Shown: positions 18,994 through 34,792, counted from the stretch's first letter. The stretch: DNA of 64,000 bases from Amoebidium appalachense (GCA_963693365.1 CAVNZM010000006.1:9548001-9612000); one strand, 5' to 3'. Made by a program: numbers and translations. The notes: generated from the sequence alone by a model not told the origin.

Positions 18994-18999
18994 TATATA
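18994..18999 (+). promoter_or_regulatory. TATA box of the small membrane protein gene
   Basis: TATATA within AGATATATAG lies about 310 bp upstream of the small ORF start. It would place transcription start near 19025 and a leader of about 280 nt. Confidence 0.4.
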
Positions 19000-19306
19000 G
19001 TCATGCGTTGAGTATCTCCGCTTGTCTTTTTCTCTCGTTTTCCACTGGTTTCTACCGCCAATCGATTGCTTTGCACATCTCTGCATCGCTCTACAGTGAG
19101 CCTCGCTCTGTTTACAAGTTACAACAAGGCCTTGTCAAGAAGGTTGGAAAACGAAGAGAGAACGTTTGTGCGTTTGTGGAAGTAAGTTGAGCTAGTCCAC
19201 ACCGTATTTGGAACAGTACGTTTGCTATTGCTACTCCCGATCAATAAGTTCTTCTTTTCAACCTTTCACTCCCCTTCGACCACCACTGTTGTTTTTGATT
19301 GAAAAA

Positions 19307-19456
19307 ATGGCGCGCCACAAAGCGACCAAGCAGGTGGTCAAGCGGCCATTGAAGCTCAACATGCTTGCCTTCACGGAGTACTTTGCCGTGGGAACCTCTG
19401 TGCTCTTCTTTGTGGCCATGTGTGGCCAGCTCTTTTTGGTACTGCACCACCATTAG
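19307..19456 (+). CDS. Small single-pass membrane protein, 49 aa, unknown function
   Basis: The ATG sits in a good context (AAAAAATGGCG), and the ORF ends in TAG. The protein starts MARHKATKQVVKRPLKLN, a basic segment, followed by one hydrophobic helix (about residues 20-45, FAVGTSVLFFVAMCGQLFLV) and a short His-rich tail. The basic-N, hydrophobic-C layout suggests a tail-anchored or ER/mitochondrial small integral membrane protein. I do not recognise the family. A TATA box upstream and AATAAA at 20133-20138 downstream frame it as a compact, possibly intronless gene. An in-frame upstream ATG at 19208 would add 33 residues of poor coding character, so I prefer the downstream start. Confidence 0.5.
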   Translation: MARHKATKQVVKRPLKLNMLAFTEYFAVGTSVLFFVAMCGQLFLVLHHH

Positions 19457-20132
19457 CCCCAACACCCGGCCTTAGCATCACTCCTTGAGTGCATCCGAGT
19501 CAACATGACCTGACCTGCTTTCTTCTCCGGACCCAGCTTCGACAAGTTCTCAACAGGAGTCGTTGTCTACGTTACGTTTATGTTTCCCTACCGGCACACC
19601 ATTACTGTCGCAGTCTCCCGGTGCTTCAAGAAGTTGGTCCAGGATGGAGCGTTTGTGTTCAGGATACAAGAGCACGTCTGCACTACGTACTACTAAACAC
19701 AATTTGATTTTTGACTTACATAGACTGTGAGTTTCTGCGACTCAGGATACGGTAACCGCACTGACTCGGGATGTGTTGAAGTTATTTTCCACAGCAGACC
19801 GTCGCATAAAGGTTTGAATATTGTGTGCATGGAAAACATCTGGTGAAGCTTTAAGGTGCTTGAAGCACCCTATGGAGCGAGTTACAGACGGTGCTGTGGT
19901 TTGGGTTGTCCTCATCTTGGTTGTTACCTTGCTGCTGCCGCATGTGACTTAACAGACACGGTTAGGTTCATTGATATTGTGTGTTTTGAGACACGCATAG
20001 TAGTAACAGTTCTCCAGTTCAAAGTTAATGGAACTACAAGCCAGGCAATGCTTTTAGACTGTCTTAACTCGTAGCTGATTGGACAGCTGCAGTAATTCGA
20101 AAGAACGAGTGTTCTCCTGTGTACCAGACCTT

Positions 20133-20138
20133 AATAAA
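20133..20138 (+). terminator. Poly(A) signal of the small membrane protein gene
   Basis: Canonical AATAAA on the plus strand, about 680 nt after the stop codon at 19456; a T-rich stretch follows within 20 nt. Confidence 0.4.
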
Positions 20139-20284
20139 GGGGAGTTTTTTCATGAAAGCTTGTCACCTGCCATTTTTTTCTTTGTGTCCGTCTTGGCCAC
20201 TTTCGTTTCTGCGTCTATCACTTTTGCTTCCAGCATTACTGTTCTCTCGCCTGGGGGGTGGGGTGGGGTGGGGAGGTGGGGTGG

Positions 20285-20605
20285 ATGTGTGTGTGGGGGG
20301 GGGGGGGGAGAGCGGGGGAGGAGAAGGGGGGGAGGGGGGGGGGGGGAGGGGGGGAGGGGGAGCAGCAGAAAATCAAGGAATCATAATTCATCCTCCCCAG
20401 GCTGGGATCACCCCATATAAGTAGCTGCTCAAGTGGATGCCCGTCTCCCCCCCTCCTCCCCCTTCCCTCCAAAAGAAAAACCTGCCTATCTTTTCTTTTC
20501 AAAAGTTTATTAGTTGCTTCCCCTCTCCCCCTCCTCCCCACCTCCCTCTCCCCTCCCCCCCCCCCCCCCCCCCCCCCCCCCCACGCACGCACACACACAC
20601 ACACA

Positions 20606-20694
<89 letters not shown>

Positions 20695-20707
20695 TCTCCC
20701 TCTCTCG

Positions 20708-20757
<50 letters not shown>

Positions 20758-20945
20758 CCCTCTCTCCCCCCCCCTCCCCCCCCCCTCTCTCCTCTTTCTC
20801 TCTCTCTCTTTTTTCTCTCTCTCCCTCTCTCTCTATCTCTCTCTCTCTCTCTCTCTCCCCACCACCATCCCCTCTCTCAGCTAACGTTGGCTGAAGGGGT
20901 CCCCCCCCCCCCCCCCCATCCCCCCCCCCCCCCCCCCCCCCCTCT

Positions 20946-21005
<60 letters not shown>

Positions 21006-21132
21006 TCCCCACTCTCTCAACCTCTCTCTCTCTCTTTCTCCCCACCACCATCCCCTCTCTCAGCTAACGTTGGCTGAAGGGGTCACCCCCCCCCCCCCCC
21101 CCCACCCCCCCCCTACCCCCTCCCCCCTCCCT

Positions 21133-21164
<32 letters not shown>

Positions 21165-21298
21165 CCCCCCCCCCAAAAAAAACAGAAATGAATAAAGAAA
21201 AAAGAAAAAAAGAAAAAAGAAAAGGAAAAGAAAGAAAGGAAAAAAGCCCCCAGGGGGAGGGGGAGGTCTCTAGAGTCCCCAACAGCGCTAGCACGGCC

Positions 21299-21343
<45 letters not shown>

Positions 21344-21360
21344 AAAAAAAAAAAAAAACG
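20285..21360. repeat. G, C, (CT)n and C-A tracts
   Basis: G-rich 20290-20370, C and (CT)n 20545-20850, C/(CT)n 20900-21010, C runs 21086-21174, C33-A25 at 21300-21358. Confidence 0.9.
20857..21084. repeat. 45-bp unique block duplicated 183 bp apart
   Basis: CCCCACCACCATCCCCTCTC plus TCAGCTAACGTTGGCTGAAG occurs at 20857 and 21040 with no visible difference over about 45 bp, each followed by a C run and preceded by (CT)n. Confidence 0.75.
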
Positions 21361-22068
21361 GAAAAAGAAAAAAAAGAGAAAGAAAGAAAGAAAGAAAGAG
21401 GCGCTCAGACAAACACCCATGACATCAGTGTACACACCGTGACTGACACATTCGACAAACAAACAAACAAACCAAAAAAATAAACAAATAATAAAACGTC
21501 TATCTCCCTTGGAATACGTATACCCCCCCCCCCCCTCCCTCCCTCCCTCTCTCTCTCGAGGATCCCTCTCAACGACTCCCCGGTGAGGCAAACTCACCTA
21601 TATTAGGCCGCTTCCTCCTATGTAGCTTACATTGGCCCACCATTGAAAGTATACTGACCTTGTCCAATCGATCAAGGGTTAACATGGTCTATATCACGTT
21701 GCAGTGGATTGGGAGCACTGATTCTAGCTTTGCGATCGATATATCGTTCGGGCATGAACGCCATAATCATGTTTACGTACTCAGTCTGACACGGACCGGG
21801 TGTCACATCATGCTTGTCTGTGTGGGTGTGTATGTGTGTGTGTGTACATGTGTACGTGTGCATACCTCCGAATCCAGCCGCGGCTAACGGCATGTGCGTG
21901 TGTCACGGTGTGTGTGTGAACAATGTCATTGTGTTGTTAATTTTCAAAAACGAACATTCACGATCATGCAACAATGTATGCGGATACATGCATGCACGTG
22001 TGTGTGTCTTGTCTGTTCATTTGTGGCTGTGTACATGTAACAGTTCCACATTGAGGTTCTTTATCATG
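21361..22068. other. Unique DNA right of the CT/C tracts
   Basis: A/T- and GT-containing unique sequence with no supported exon; lies beyond the mitofusin 3' end. Confidence 0.4.
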
Positions 22069-22074
22069 ATTTAA
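22069..22074 (-). terminator. Possible poly(A) signal of mitofusin
   Basis: Minus-strand ATTAAA, the common variant of AATAAA, about 390 nt beyond the mitofusin stop codon. Suggestive only. Confidence 0.25.
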
Positions 22075-22461
22075 TTTATACGATGTATCATACTGACCCA
22101 TCAGAAAACGTAAAAACCTAGGCAGAAAACTTTCGCACAAATGCACCATAAGTTACTGTATATACTCGTTGAGCCCACCGAAAAGGGGAGCCCGTTCATG
22201 TATGTACAATTCATGACCAAACGAGCGAGAAAATCGGGCAAGCCACTGATAATCTGTCGAAGTCATAACCAGTAAAAAGTCGACTTGACTATAAATGTGT
22301 AAAGCTAAACCTGAAAAATCCAAACACACTCCCCCGCCACCTATGCAACTCGTGCATCTAGAAAAATCAGGCGCTCTCTCAAACATAATAACATCTAAGT
22401 ATTACGAAAATCCACCCATACACATTCAAAAATCCAACAACCACCGCCAGCACTACGGCAC

Positions 22462-23899
22462 TCATGCATCCACAAACTCCACGCTGTCCGTGCGCACGTT
22501 TTCGCGGTAGAACTCCTTCAGGTTGCGGTGTGTCCTCATGGCCCTATCCAGGGTGGTCTGGCCGTGTGTGATCACACGGCTCCTCTCTGCTATGTCCCTC
22601 TCCAGGGTGCCCTTCTCCTTGTGCAGGGCGCCCTTTGCCTCGTCGATCTGGCAGGCCAGCTGCTTGAGCTGCAGGTCCCTGATGGACCCGCTGTACATCT
22701 TGCCTGCTGCAAGCGCCACCTGAGGGGCCACACCCCGCAGGTGGTTTGCAAAGTGTGCCATGAACTGCGCCTTGAACCGCCGCTCCTTTGCCGCGTTGGT
22801 GTATGTGAGGTACTCCCACCCGTACAGCGCCCCGTAGATGCCCCCCACCCCCAGCACGACCTTCCACACGCTGGGCTTGGTGATGAGCGTCACCACCACC
22901 GTGGTGAGCGACAGAACAGATGCCGGGTTGAGTAGCGCCGAAACAAACGGAATCACCGCGTGAGGACCAGCCCCCTCCGCACCCGCCATCTCCGCACCCT
23001 TGACGGGGCTACCGGTAAGTGCGACGTTGATGAGCGAGTAGCTGCTGCCGCCGAATATTTTCGGCCCAAGTGCGTGCCAGCCGAGAGAAAACCGGAAGTC
23101 AATGTCCTCCTTAAAGGTAGGCAGCACGTTGGTGGCCAGCTGGTCGGGCGTGACTGTGGGCCGCTTGAACGTGTGGATGGAGGTGCTGACCATGCGGTCC
23201 TGCATCACCTGCGCCACCCTGGCCACCATGGCCTCCTGTGAGTCCCGGTATGCTGCAGCAATCCCTTTGTCGCTGTGTGCACGTAGTGCCTCGCACGCCG
23301 CCGCGCCGGTATGTTCCAGTAGGCGCTCCTTGTACTTTGTGATGGTCTCGGGCTTGAACACGCAGTAGTCAAACCCGGCCACTATGTCGTAGAGCCTGCC
23401 CTCGACCAGGTCATTGAAGGCATCGGCCACCTTCTGGGTGACCCTCTGCTCCAGCTCGACGGCTATCTCGTCACAGCGCTGCAGCACCTTGCCCCCGTGG
23501 GTCTCCAGCTCACGCAGCCGTGTGCGCCTATCGTCCAGCTTGCTGGTGGCTATCTTCTGCTGCCGCTGCACATCCCCTACTAGCCGCTCCAGCCACTCCT
23601 CAAGTACCTGAAGGAAATCGGTTAGCCTGTGTGCTAGTGTTGAGAGAGTATGGTGTGCAGGGAGGAAAAGATGTGACAGGAGGAGAGGGCAGTGTCGTGG
23701 TGCCGGTGTCCGGGTGTGGGTGCACACGTACACAAATATCTCACTCACTCATTCCCTTCCTCCCTCCCTCACTCACACGCAATCCCTCCCTGTGAGCACA
23801 CTATGTACTGCGGCAAAAATACAGCCCCCCCCCCCCCCACCCACCCACCCCTTAGCCGCAAGCTCGGTAAACTCAATCAGTGAGAGTAAGGAGGGGGAG

Positions 23900-23941
<42 letters not shown>

Positions 23942-24570
23942 GGAGCATAAGGAACTGGGAACCCGAAAGTAGCGATATCAAAAGCAACAAAAGCAAACAG
24001 AAGCGGCAACTGACCCTAAGTCCTATCATCATGGAGGTTCCCATCGCTCCACAAGCGAATGGGCAACTTTCTTCAGCCACTAGCGCACGGTTCCAACCCC
24101 TCGTGAAAGGCCCCCCCGGGGGGGGGGGGGGGGGGGGGGATGCTGTGACTTTTGAGCGCTAGAGAGATCGAGGGGGTGTATTAGGGGAGTGCGAACATGT
24201 GTTTTTATCGAATGGTGTTGCATAATTGTAACAGGTGATATGCACGTGGGCATGACGGAGAAAGAAGGGCAGTGGCAGCAAACACACGTGTACAGCATGC
24301 ATGTGGAGAGCAGCAGCCACGTAGTCATGACTTGTATCCGTGCATGTAGGGGGGAGTACATATGTGGGCAGGGGAAGCCCAAGCCATCCACAGAGGGGAG
24401 AAGGAGGGGGTGGGGAGGGGCTGAGAGAGGGGGGGGGGGGGGGGGGGGGGGAGGGAGGACAAAGACAGACAGAGAAAGGGAGAGAAGGGTGGAGGGGAGG
24501 GAGGGAGGGAGGAAGAGGGAGAGGGAGGGAGAGGGAGGGAGAGGGAGAGGGAGGGAGAGGGAGAGGGAGA

Positions 24571-24606
<36 letters not shown>

Positions 24607-25320
24607 GAGGTAGAACGTATCACAAGACTACGAAGTACACATTCGTATCGGACAACACAGTGCAGATACAGAAAAGAGAGCACACAAAGAGTATACATCG
24701 TAAGGAGGAGGGGTAGGGTAGGGTGCCGGGGGGGGGGGGGGGGGGGGGGGCACATACAATGACGATGTCCAGGCCCCTGACTATGTGGGCCTCGAACTTT
24801 GTCCTAATTGCGCTCTCACTGATGCACTCCTCAAACAGCTTCTCAAAGCGCTTGAAGTCCTCGTAGCGCGCCTGGGACTCGGGGTTGTCCATGCCCTTGT
24901 ACTCCTTGCGGGTCCGGTGCAGCAGTGTCTCCTTGCCGCTGACAAAGAACACACGCTCCGCTGGGTCCACCGCTAGCCCCAGTTCCTGCATAATCGTGTG
25001 GCTGTTAGCTGCCTGTTATCCCCCCCCCCCCCCCCCTCCCCACCCCCCTCACACACATCTCCCTCACCCCTTCCGTTTTCAACCCGTCTCCCAGCTGCTT
25101 TTCCTTACCCCTTCATGAATCATAACGATGCAAAGGACAGAGGCAAAGAGAAAGTGAGAATGACGGGTGTGGGACAGATGCGTAGTGTGATGGAGAGAAT
25201 AAGACTGGTTAAGGAAAGTGTTACAGAGTACCGTGTAAACACTAACCACGGACAACGCAATGTACATTTTGAAAAAAAACACCAAAAAAACAAGGCGTAT
25301 GCATCTGGTGGTTGGGGCGG

Positions 25321-25369
<49 letters not shown>

Positions 25370-25472
25370 TAAGAATGTGATAGACTGAGGTACCAATCAT
25401 ATTTCACGTAATGTGGATATGCATAACTCAGTACACACATTGTGCAACGTAAATAGAGCTCATCTTGTAAGG

Positions 25473-25520
<48 letters not shown>

Positions 25521-25929
25521 TGGGGTGGGGGTGGGGTGGGGGGCAAAATCGTGCAGGTACCAACAGAAGACACAAAGACAAAGGGAGCCAACACCCACAT
25601 ATACACAACCCATATCCCCATGAAACACACCCCACACACCCATCGACATCATTCCCCACACACATCATTCCCCCTAGCCCTCCCCATACCTGTGTGAGGA
25701 AGTTAGCGGCCTTAGTGAAGTGCTGCTCACGCACGGCCGCCACCCCATCCTCGTCATCACTACCGTCCCAGCGGTTGTACAGCAGAAACACGTTGGGCTT
25801 GGACAGCTTCTTGGCCACCTCCGTGAAGAACGTCTTCTCCTGTGGTAAAATGGTAAGGACATATGAAGGATGGTGTGTACCGCAGCACAATGTTGCATCT
25901 CTCCATACCCACAGGTGCTATTGGTGACG

Positions 25930-25966
<37 letters not shown>

Positions 25967-26159
25967 TTGAATGCGTTAAAAAGTACGAAGTACACAAGAA
26001 CAAACGGATAACACGATGCAGAATGCAAGCCATACATAAAGAGTATGCATAATAAGCAGAGCCCATCCTCAGGGGGGGCCCACGTCATCCACAGTACCCG
26101 AGTTTCGACCTATTCCCCTCGTGGGGCAAACACACACACAGGTGCTTTTGATGACGTTT

Positions 26160-26190
<31 letters not shown>

Positions 26191-26376
26191 ACTCAGAAAG
26201 GGATTGTGGATGCGTTGAGAATTCAAAAGGGAAGAGCAGATATTGGGGTGGAGGATGAGGGGGAGGGGGGCCGGGGTGGCAAGTGTTACAGAGTACAACG
26301 TACACATCCATGATGGACAACACAATGCAGATTGCAAATCACAGATTAAGAGTAGGTACGGATGGGGAAAAAGGCC

Positions 26377-26416
<40 letters not shown>

Positions 26417-29400
26417 GTTTGAATGCGTCCAAAAAGTACGAAGTACACAAGAACAAACGGATAACACGATGCAGAATGCAAGCCATACATAAAGAGTATG
26501 GGGGGGGGGGGGGGGGGGGGGGATTGGGTCTTGGACATAGTTGCAGCTGAGCACAGGGGTGGGTAACGTGCAGTGCACAGAATGAGAGGTAAAAAGAGGG
26601 AGCATGGCTAGAAAGGATCCGAACTAAACTCTAATAAAAAAACAGCTCTGGAGAAATGCTCACACTATCATCCCCCTCAAACACCCCCTTATCCAAGCAG
26701 CATTATATTCGGAAACCTTGTCCTGCAGAAGACAAGAGAAAGACTGACAGACAAACAGCACCCCCCCCCCCCCCCATCACCCTTCTCCCTCCCTGCTGCT
26801 CCCGAAGTGACATTCCATTCCCACTTCTTTATATCCACACTCCCACACTCCCACACTCCCACGTGGGCACACGAGCACACCCACACCCACGCACACACAC
26901 ACACACAAATGCACGACCCACTCCACCAACACACGCACATTCATGCCTACGCACCAACACAGCAACCAATCCACCCAACTACCCAACTCCAATAGCTTGA
27001 CCTCCCCAAACAAACAATTCCTTTAAGACACCCACATTTCCGCCACACATCACTGACCACCATTCCATGAGCATCCCCCCCCCCCTCCCCCCCCCCCCCC
27101 CCCTCCCCCTTCCCCCACCCCACCCACCCACCCACCCACACACACAAAAAAAAAAAAAAAAAAAGGGCACGAACCGTATGTTTCAGTGTAGACTCGGCGT
27201 TTGCGACCAGGACAAACACATCCGCATCGTGGCAGAACTTATCGATCCAGCTGTCATAGTGCTCGTCCATGTCCAGGCCCGGGGTGTCTATCAGGCACAC
27301 CCCGTCCCCCAGTAGGCGGCACACCTTCTTGTCCCAGAACACCTTGACCATGGCCATGCTGGCACTGGGCTTGGCTGCCTGCCCGTTCTCCTCACTCCCC
27401 TGCAATCACAATCACCCAGTAACTAAACTGCCCATGGAGGCGAACAACGTACCGAATACTGTCCGAAACAGCACACATGCGCCCAGACACACACAAACAC
27501 CAGTGGTAGCTTAAGGGAGAATGTGTTGAGAGGGTGGTGTTGCTGACGTAGACCGGGGCTTGCAAGCATGTGGTTGAGCTTGGTGGGACCCAATATTGCG
27601 CACATTGCACTATTTGAATGCAGAGTGCATGTGTATGCTTTTTGCTCTTGATACCCAATCCTCCCCCCCCCCCTCCCCCCCTTGCCCCACACACACACCT
27701 CCCCCCCCCCCCCCCCCCCCCTCCAAAAAGGGGCTTGCTCGCAGCTTATCTACCTCTGCCTTCCTCGTGCTCTTCTCCCCCCAGCTGCTCCTTGTCACCT
27801 TGCCCAACCTCTCCCCCTCCCCCTCTTTTCCTCCCCTCCCTCCTCCCGGGCCCTAATCAACCCCCCTCCTCCCCCCCCCTCCCCCCTCTGCACACACAAA
27901 CAGTATTAACTTTACCCCCTCCTCTCCCCCCTCGCCCCCTCTTGCCACACAAAACCAACACCACCACCACCTAAGCCCACACCTCCTCCCATTGTTGCCG
28001 GTTTTCTAGAACGCGTTCTTTGCCACTACTCGGCAACAAGCACGTACCATGTAGCAATCTTGTTTGTGTGTTTGCAAATTGCCAGGGTGGTGGCAAGAGA
28101 AGAACAAGCAAGAGAGAAATCCGAAAGAGAAGGGAAATCAGAGGGAAGGGTGCCCGGAGGAACAGAAAAACGGGGAGGGGGGACGGAGAGGGGGCAAGAG
28201 AGGGAGAGCGGGGAGAGGGAGAGAGGGGGGAGAGGGAGAGAGAGAGGACGGGGGGGGGGGGGGGGGGGGGGGGGGTGAGAGTGAGAGTGAGAAAGAAGGG
28301 TGGGAGGGAAGAAAGAGAGTTAGAGAGAAGTTGGGAGCGAGGAAGGGAAGGGGAGAGAGGGGGGGGGGGGGGGGGGGGAGGGGGGGAGGGGAGAGAGGTG
28401 GTGGGAGGGAGGGACTGAGGGCACAGAGAAAGGGGGAGACCGGGGAGAGAGAGAGAGAGAGAGAGAGAAGGGGAGAGGGGGGTGGGAAGGAGAGAGTCGC
28501 AGAGAGACAGAGAGAGGGAGGGGAGGGGGGGGGGGGGGGGGGGGGGAGATAAAGAGACGGAGAGGCGTGGGGTGCAGGCGTCCAGAACACAGCTGATGTT
28601 CTTTGCACCTCTTTCCCTTCCCCACCTCCTCCCCCCACCCCCTCTCCATCCCTTTTCCCCCACCCACCCACCCTATACTCTTATTATACCCTTCTCTACA
28701 CCCTACCACCTCAGCCCAGCCCAACCTCTGCTCTTTCAGTTCCTTCCAACACACAAGCCCATCATAATCTCACTTTGAACCATCCCAAACACACCCTAAT
28801 GAAAAGGATGGATGGATGATGTTCAGCAACCAACCAGGCATGCTGTCTCATGAACAAGCACGGATACCAAATACACCCACCTTTGCAAGAGCGTGAGCCA
28901 CCTGTTTCACATTGGTGATGCTTTGCCTTTGTCCCCCCTCACCCACCATCATATATGGCTCCTCCTCCGTTCCCTCAACCGAGCAGAAGCAATTTGTGGT
29001 GTGGCCGATACCAACAGGTAGGATTGTCTGCCATAACATGCTGTTGATAACTGTGCTTTTACCGTTGCTTGTATGGCCCACAAAAACCACTTTCATGTTG
29101 TCCCGCCGCAAAAGCGCAACAATGTTGTCTACCACCTCTTGAAATTCATGTATGGCCTTCTGCTCCTTAATCGTCGGGTCTGTGTCTGTGGAGAGGGAGA
29201 CGGAATAAATACTCAACAACAATACCTGAACCCGGAAAATTGCAATACATTCAATTTGGGCTGCTAGCTGTCATTCATGAATTCAGCTTTGTTCAATTCG
29301 ATTTTCTTGCTCCAAGAGAATCAATCGTCATCACCCCCAACCCCTCACCCCCTCCTCGCCTCCCCCCCCCCTTCCAAATACCACTGCCACCCTACCAGCA

Positions 29401-29770
29401 TCACCGTCAGTCAGCAACACAGGTCAACAAATTGTAATAACAAGGAGCACTGGTGCCCGGCTAGAGCGGTGGAAGAGTTGAGACAGGCAAGCGCAGCATC
29501 TGGACAAACGGCGGACACTGTAACGTAAACCAACACCTAAAGGCTTTTAGGGTACCAATTATGATAATGCCCTAAAACTTAAATGGAAAGAAAGACGCAG
29601 AACCTACCAAACCTCTCAATGTCTGAGAGGAACTCCCCCGTGCTCTCGATGACATCTTTGAGATCTGTAAACTGCTGGCTGATGGCAACTTTGCACGCGG
29701 CGAACTTTCTCAGCGGGCTAACGCCGTTTGGATGAAGTATAAAAGACTTTCTTGTTGTTGCGGAATTCAT
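22462..29770 (-). CDS. MFN: Mitofusin, mitochondrial outer-membrane fusion GTPase
   Basis: Complete minus-strand gene, 738 codons in six exons: 29770-29608, 29185-28881, 27399-27175, 25839-25690, 24985-24758, 23607-22462 (stop TGA). Phases agree throughout. Length matches animal mitofusins (about 740 aa). Exon 2 carries the P-loop GHTSNGKST and GIGHTTNCFCSVEGT; exon 3 the G3 motif DTPG and SWIDKFCHDADVFVLVAN; exon 4 KPNVFLLYNRWD with the G4 NRWD. Exon 5 carries FVSGKE and FEECISESAIRTKFEAH. The large last exon holds the coiled-coil HR1 region, two closely spaced hydrophobic segments (around VVVTLITKPSVWKVVLGVGG) that anchor the protein in the outer membrane, and the C-terminal HR2 coiled coil ending SVEFVDA. 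Mitofusins tether and fuse outer membranes by GTP-driven dimerisation. All GTPase motifs are present, so the gene looks functional. Confidence 0.95.
24606..24712 (-). mobile_element. Diverged SINE-like copy in mitofusin intron
   Basis: Contains CTACGAAGTACACATTCGTA and GACAACACAGTGCAGATAC right after a G run, matching the family in order. Similar remnants are seen near 1960-2045, 26280-26360, 32850-32900 and, in the opposite orientation, 55868-55920. Confidence 0.4.
25964..26124 (-). mobile_element. SINE-like element, copy in mitofusin intron
   Basis: Identical over more than 100 bp to the copy at 12264, from TTTTGAATGCGT to CGACCTATTCCCCTCG, and again bounded by a G run. High identity suggests recent activity. 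Confidence 0.6.
26415..26500 (-). mobile_element. SINE-like element, short copy in mitofusin intron
   Basis: From TTTGAATGCGTCCAAAAAGT to CATAAAGAGTATG, then cut by a second G run. Only the poly(C)-proximal part remains. Confidence 0.55.
28100..28560. repeat. Purine (GA/GGGA) block
   Basis: Nearly pure purine on the plus strand with G runs at 28250-28275 and 28360-28378, inside a mitofusin intron. Confidence 0.85.
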
Positions 29771-32174
<2,404 letters not shown>

Positions 32175-32352
32175 CTCTTTGACGGCGTCAGCAAAGCGCT
32201 TCTTGTGGCCCCAGCTGTTGATGCCGATGTCGTCCAGCATCTGCTTGAGGTCCCCCTCGGCCTGGTCCAGCATCTCACCCGTGATGTTGTTCTCACGCAG
32301 TTTGGCCGCTATCATCCGGACCTCAGATACGGGGTGGTTGCTCGCCCAGCTG

Positions 32353-32444
<92 letters not shown>

Positions 32445-33333
32445 CGCGCGCGCGCGCGTGTGCGTATGGTATTGGCGGTGATTAGTGTAAGTATATCTCG
32501 TGCATATCTCTACAAACCGTCTGCCTGCTGAAGGCTAAGGCCCAATGGATAAAGGATAGTCTTTTGACCAAATGGATTCCTAGGGGTAGGTAAACAGGTT
32601 GCTCGAATATCGCAAGAGACGGAAGGTTTGATATGCGTTCCAGAATACAAGTACAAGTGCACGAGGCACAACACGATGCAGGCTTTGCGGAAGGCAGCAT
32701 GGAGCACGCAAAGAGAGAGTCATTGTTCTCGCACCGACAGCAGCATTCATTGACCTGGGAAGAACACCATGTGTAGGGCTTGAAATGGAATACGAAAAAG
32801 CCCGCAACAAGGGGACAACGTGGTGGGGAGGGGGGGGAGGGCAAGAATGTGAGAAAGAGTACGAAGTACGCATTCACGACGGATAAAACAGAAGAGACTT
32901 TGCACAGTCCACACCAAGAGGGGGGGTGAGGCGGGGAGTGAGAGAGGACGAGGGGGGGAGGGGGGGGGGGCATGTGTGCATTAGGGGGTTGGATTATGGA
33001 GGGGAGACCAAAAAACAAACAGGGGGTTGAAAAGAGTACACTACGAAGAGCAAATTCAAACCAGATAACGCAATGCACACCAAAAGTAAGCAACATAAAA
33101 ATACCCCATATGAGAAGGGGGCAGGGGGGGATACCAAGAGTCACATGCACACAAACATGCATGCCTACATATTCACAGCACAGCAGGGCCAAAATGTGCC
33201 GGCCAACCCAAACAGAATGAATACATACGTCAGCACGTCGTCCTCCGACCAGGTGTGGTAGTCGCCAGCAGGCTGGGTGGGTTGTGGTGCCCCATCTGCC
33301 CCCATTGCTGCTGCTGGGGCCGGCATGCCCATA

Positions 33334-33367
<34 letters not shown>

Positions 33368-34651
33368 TCCCGGGCATCTGGCCCGGCATCTGACCCGGAA
33401 CCTGGCCCGGCATACCATATGGGAACATTGGGTTGAAGGGCATTGGGCCAGGGGTGGGCATGCGTGGAGCCTGGGCAGGGGCATTGGGATTTGCAGCCTG
33501 CTGGGCCTGGGCCTGGGCCTGGGCCTGGGCCAATGCCATGGCCATGAACAGCTGCGGGTTGACGTTGAAGCCGGGGGGCAGGCCCATGTTGGGGGGCATG
33601 CCGGCCATCATGGGGTTGTACATGGACGGGAAGCCCCCCATCATCCCCGGCGGGCCTGGCTGGGTGGGCACAGGGGGGCGCTGTGCACCGGCATTCTGGA
33701 GATTGGCAAGGCCGGCCATGCCCGAGATGGGGGAGCTGATCTTGGCTGGGGCACTGGCCTTGAGCTTGGTCTCGGATGAACCCTGCAGTGAAACAGGTAT
33801 GCCTGTCAGTATCCAGGCATAAACACCAGAGAGAAATGCCGCAGAGCAAAAAAGCGCTGACAATAGTTATCTGCAGTGGCAGCCAAACACGGAGGGGAGA
33901 AGAGCACCCTGCAGGTTGCGCACAAATCAGGAGAAAGGAACAGGACAGGTCTTTACCTCATCGTCGTCCCAGAAGCTCATCTGGCGCTCCATCTGCTGCA
34001 CCACGTGGTCGGCCTGCTGCTGCTGGCGCTGCGCCGCCTGCTGCTGGCGCATCTGCTCCTGCAGCAGCTGCAGCTGCGCCAGCTGCTGCTGCTGCTGGCT
34101 GCCCGGGGCCTCTGGGGCCTGCTGGCGCTGCATCTGGCCCTGCATCAGCTGCTGCAGCTGCTGCTGCATGGCCTGGCTCTGGCCCGTGGCCCCAGCCAGG
34201 GCCGGGGATGCCCCCTGCTGCTGCTGGGTGGGGGCCAGTGCCTGCAGGGCTTGCTGGCTGGCCTGCATGCCCTGCTCCCTACTGGCCACCGCCAGCCGCA
34301 GCTGCGCCAGCTGTGCCTCCAGCGTGGCCTGCTGCGCCCCGGCATCAACACTGGGCCCTGGTATCGTGGCTGGCACGGCAGGGGCAGACATGGGGGCCAC
34401 GGGCTGGCCAAAGACCCCCAGGGGAGGCTGGGCTAGGCCGGGGGCTACGGACGCAGAAACGGGGGTGGGCAGTGGGAGGGTGACGGGGGACTGGGGGAGA
34501 GGCAGGTTGGGCATGCGTACAGCTGCAGGGGCTGTAGTAGGCACTGTGGGAGCAACGGCTGGCGGCGCAGCTACAGAAGGAGAATAGACCGTGGCAGGGG
34601 TGCTCTGGGGCATTGATATTTGGGCCTGCGCCGGCTGCTGTTGTGGTGGCT

Positions 34652-34737
<86 letters not shown>

Positions 34738-34792
34738 TGGAGAGAAAGAGAGAGAGAGAGGGGGGGGGGGGGGGGGGGAGAGAGAGAGAGAG

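Noticed and set aside
20437-21195. Long Ser/Leu/Pro frames over CT and C tracts, and Arg/Glu/Gly frames over GA and G tracts (for example 15270-16342, 48246-49373, 59485-60066)
   Set aside because: Low-complexity repeat translation on both strands, without splice context or homology.
22528-23368. Plus-strand open frames opposite the mitofusin last exon
   Set aside because: Antisense shadow; the minus-strand protein matches mitofusin throughout.
33255-34587. Ala/Pro-rich plus-strand frames opposite the Q-rich CCCH-SAM exons, and similar at 45110-45896
   Set aside because: Complement of CAG/CTG-rich coding sequence; phases, splice sites and the paralogue support the minus strand.
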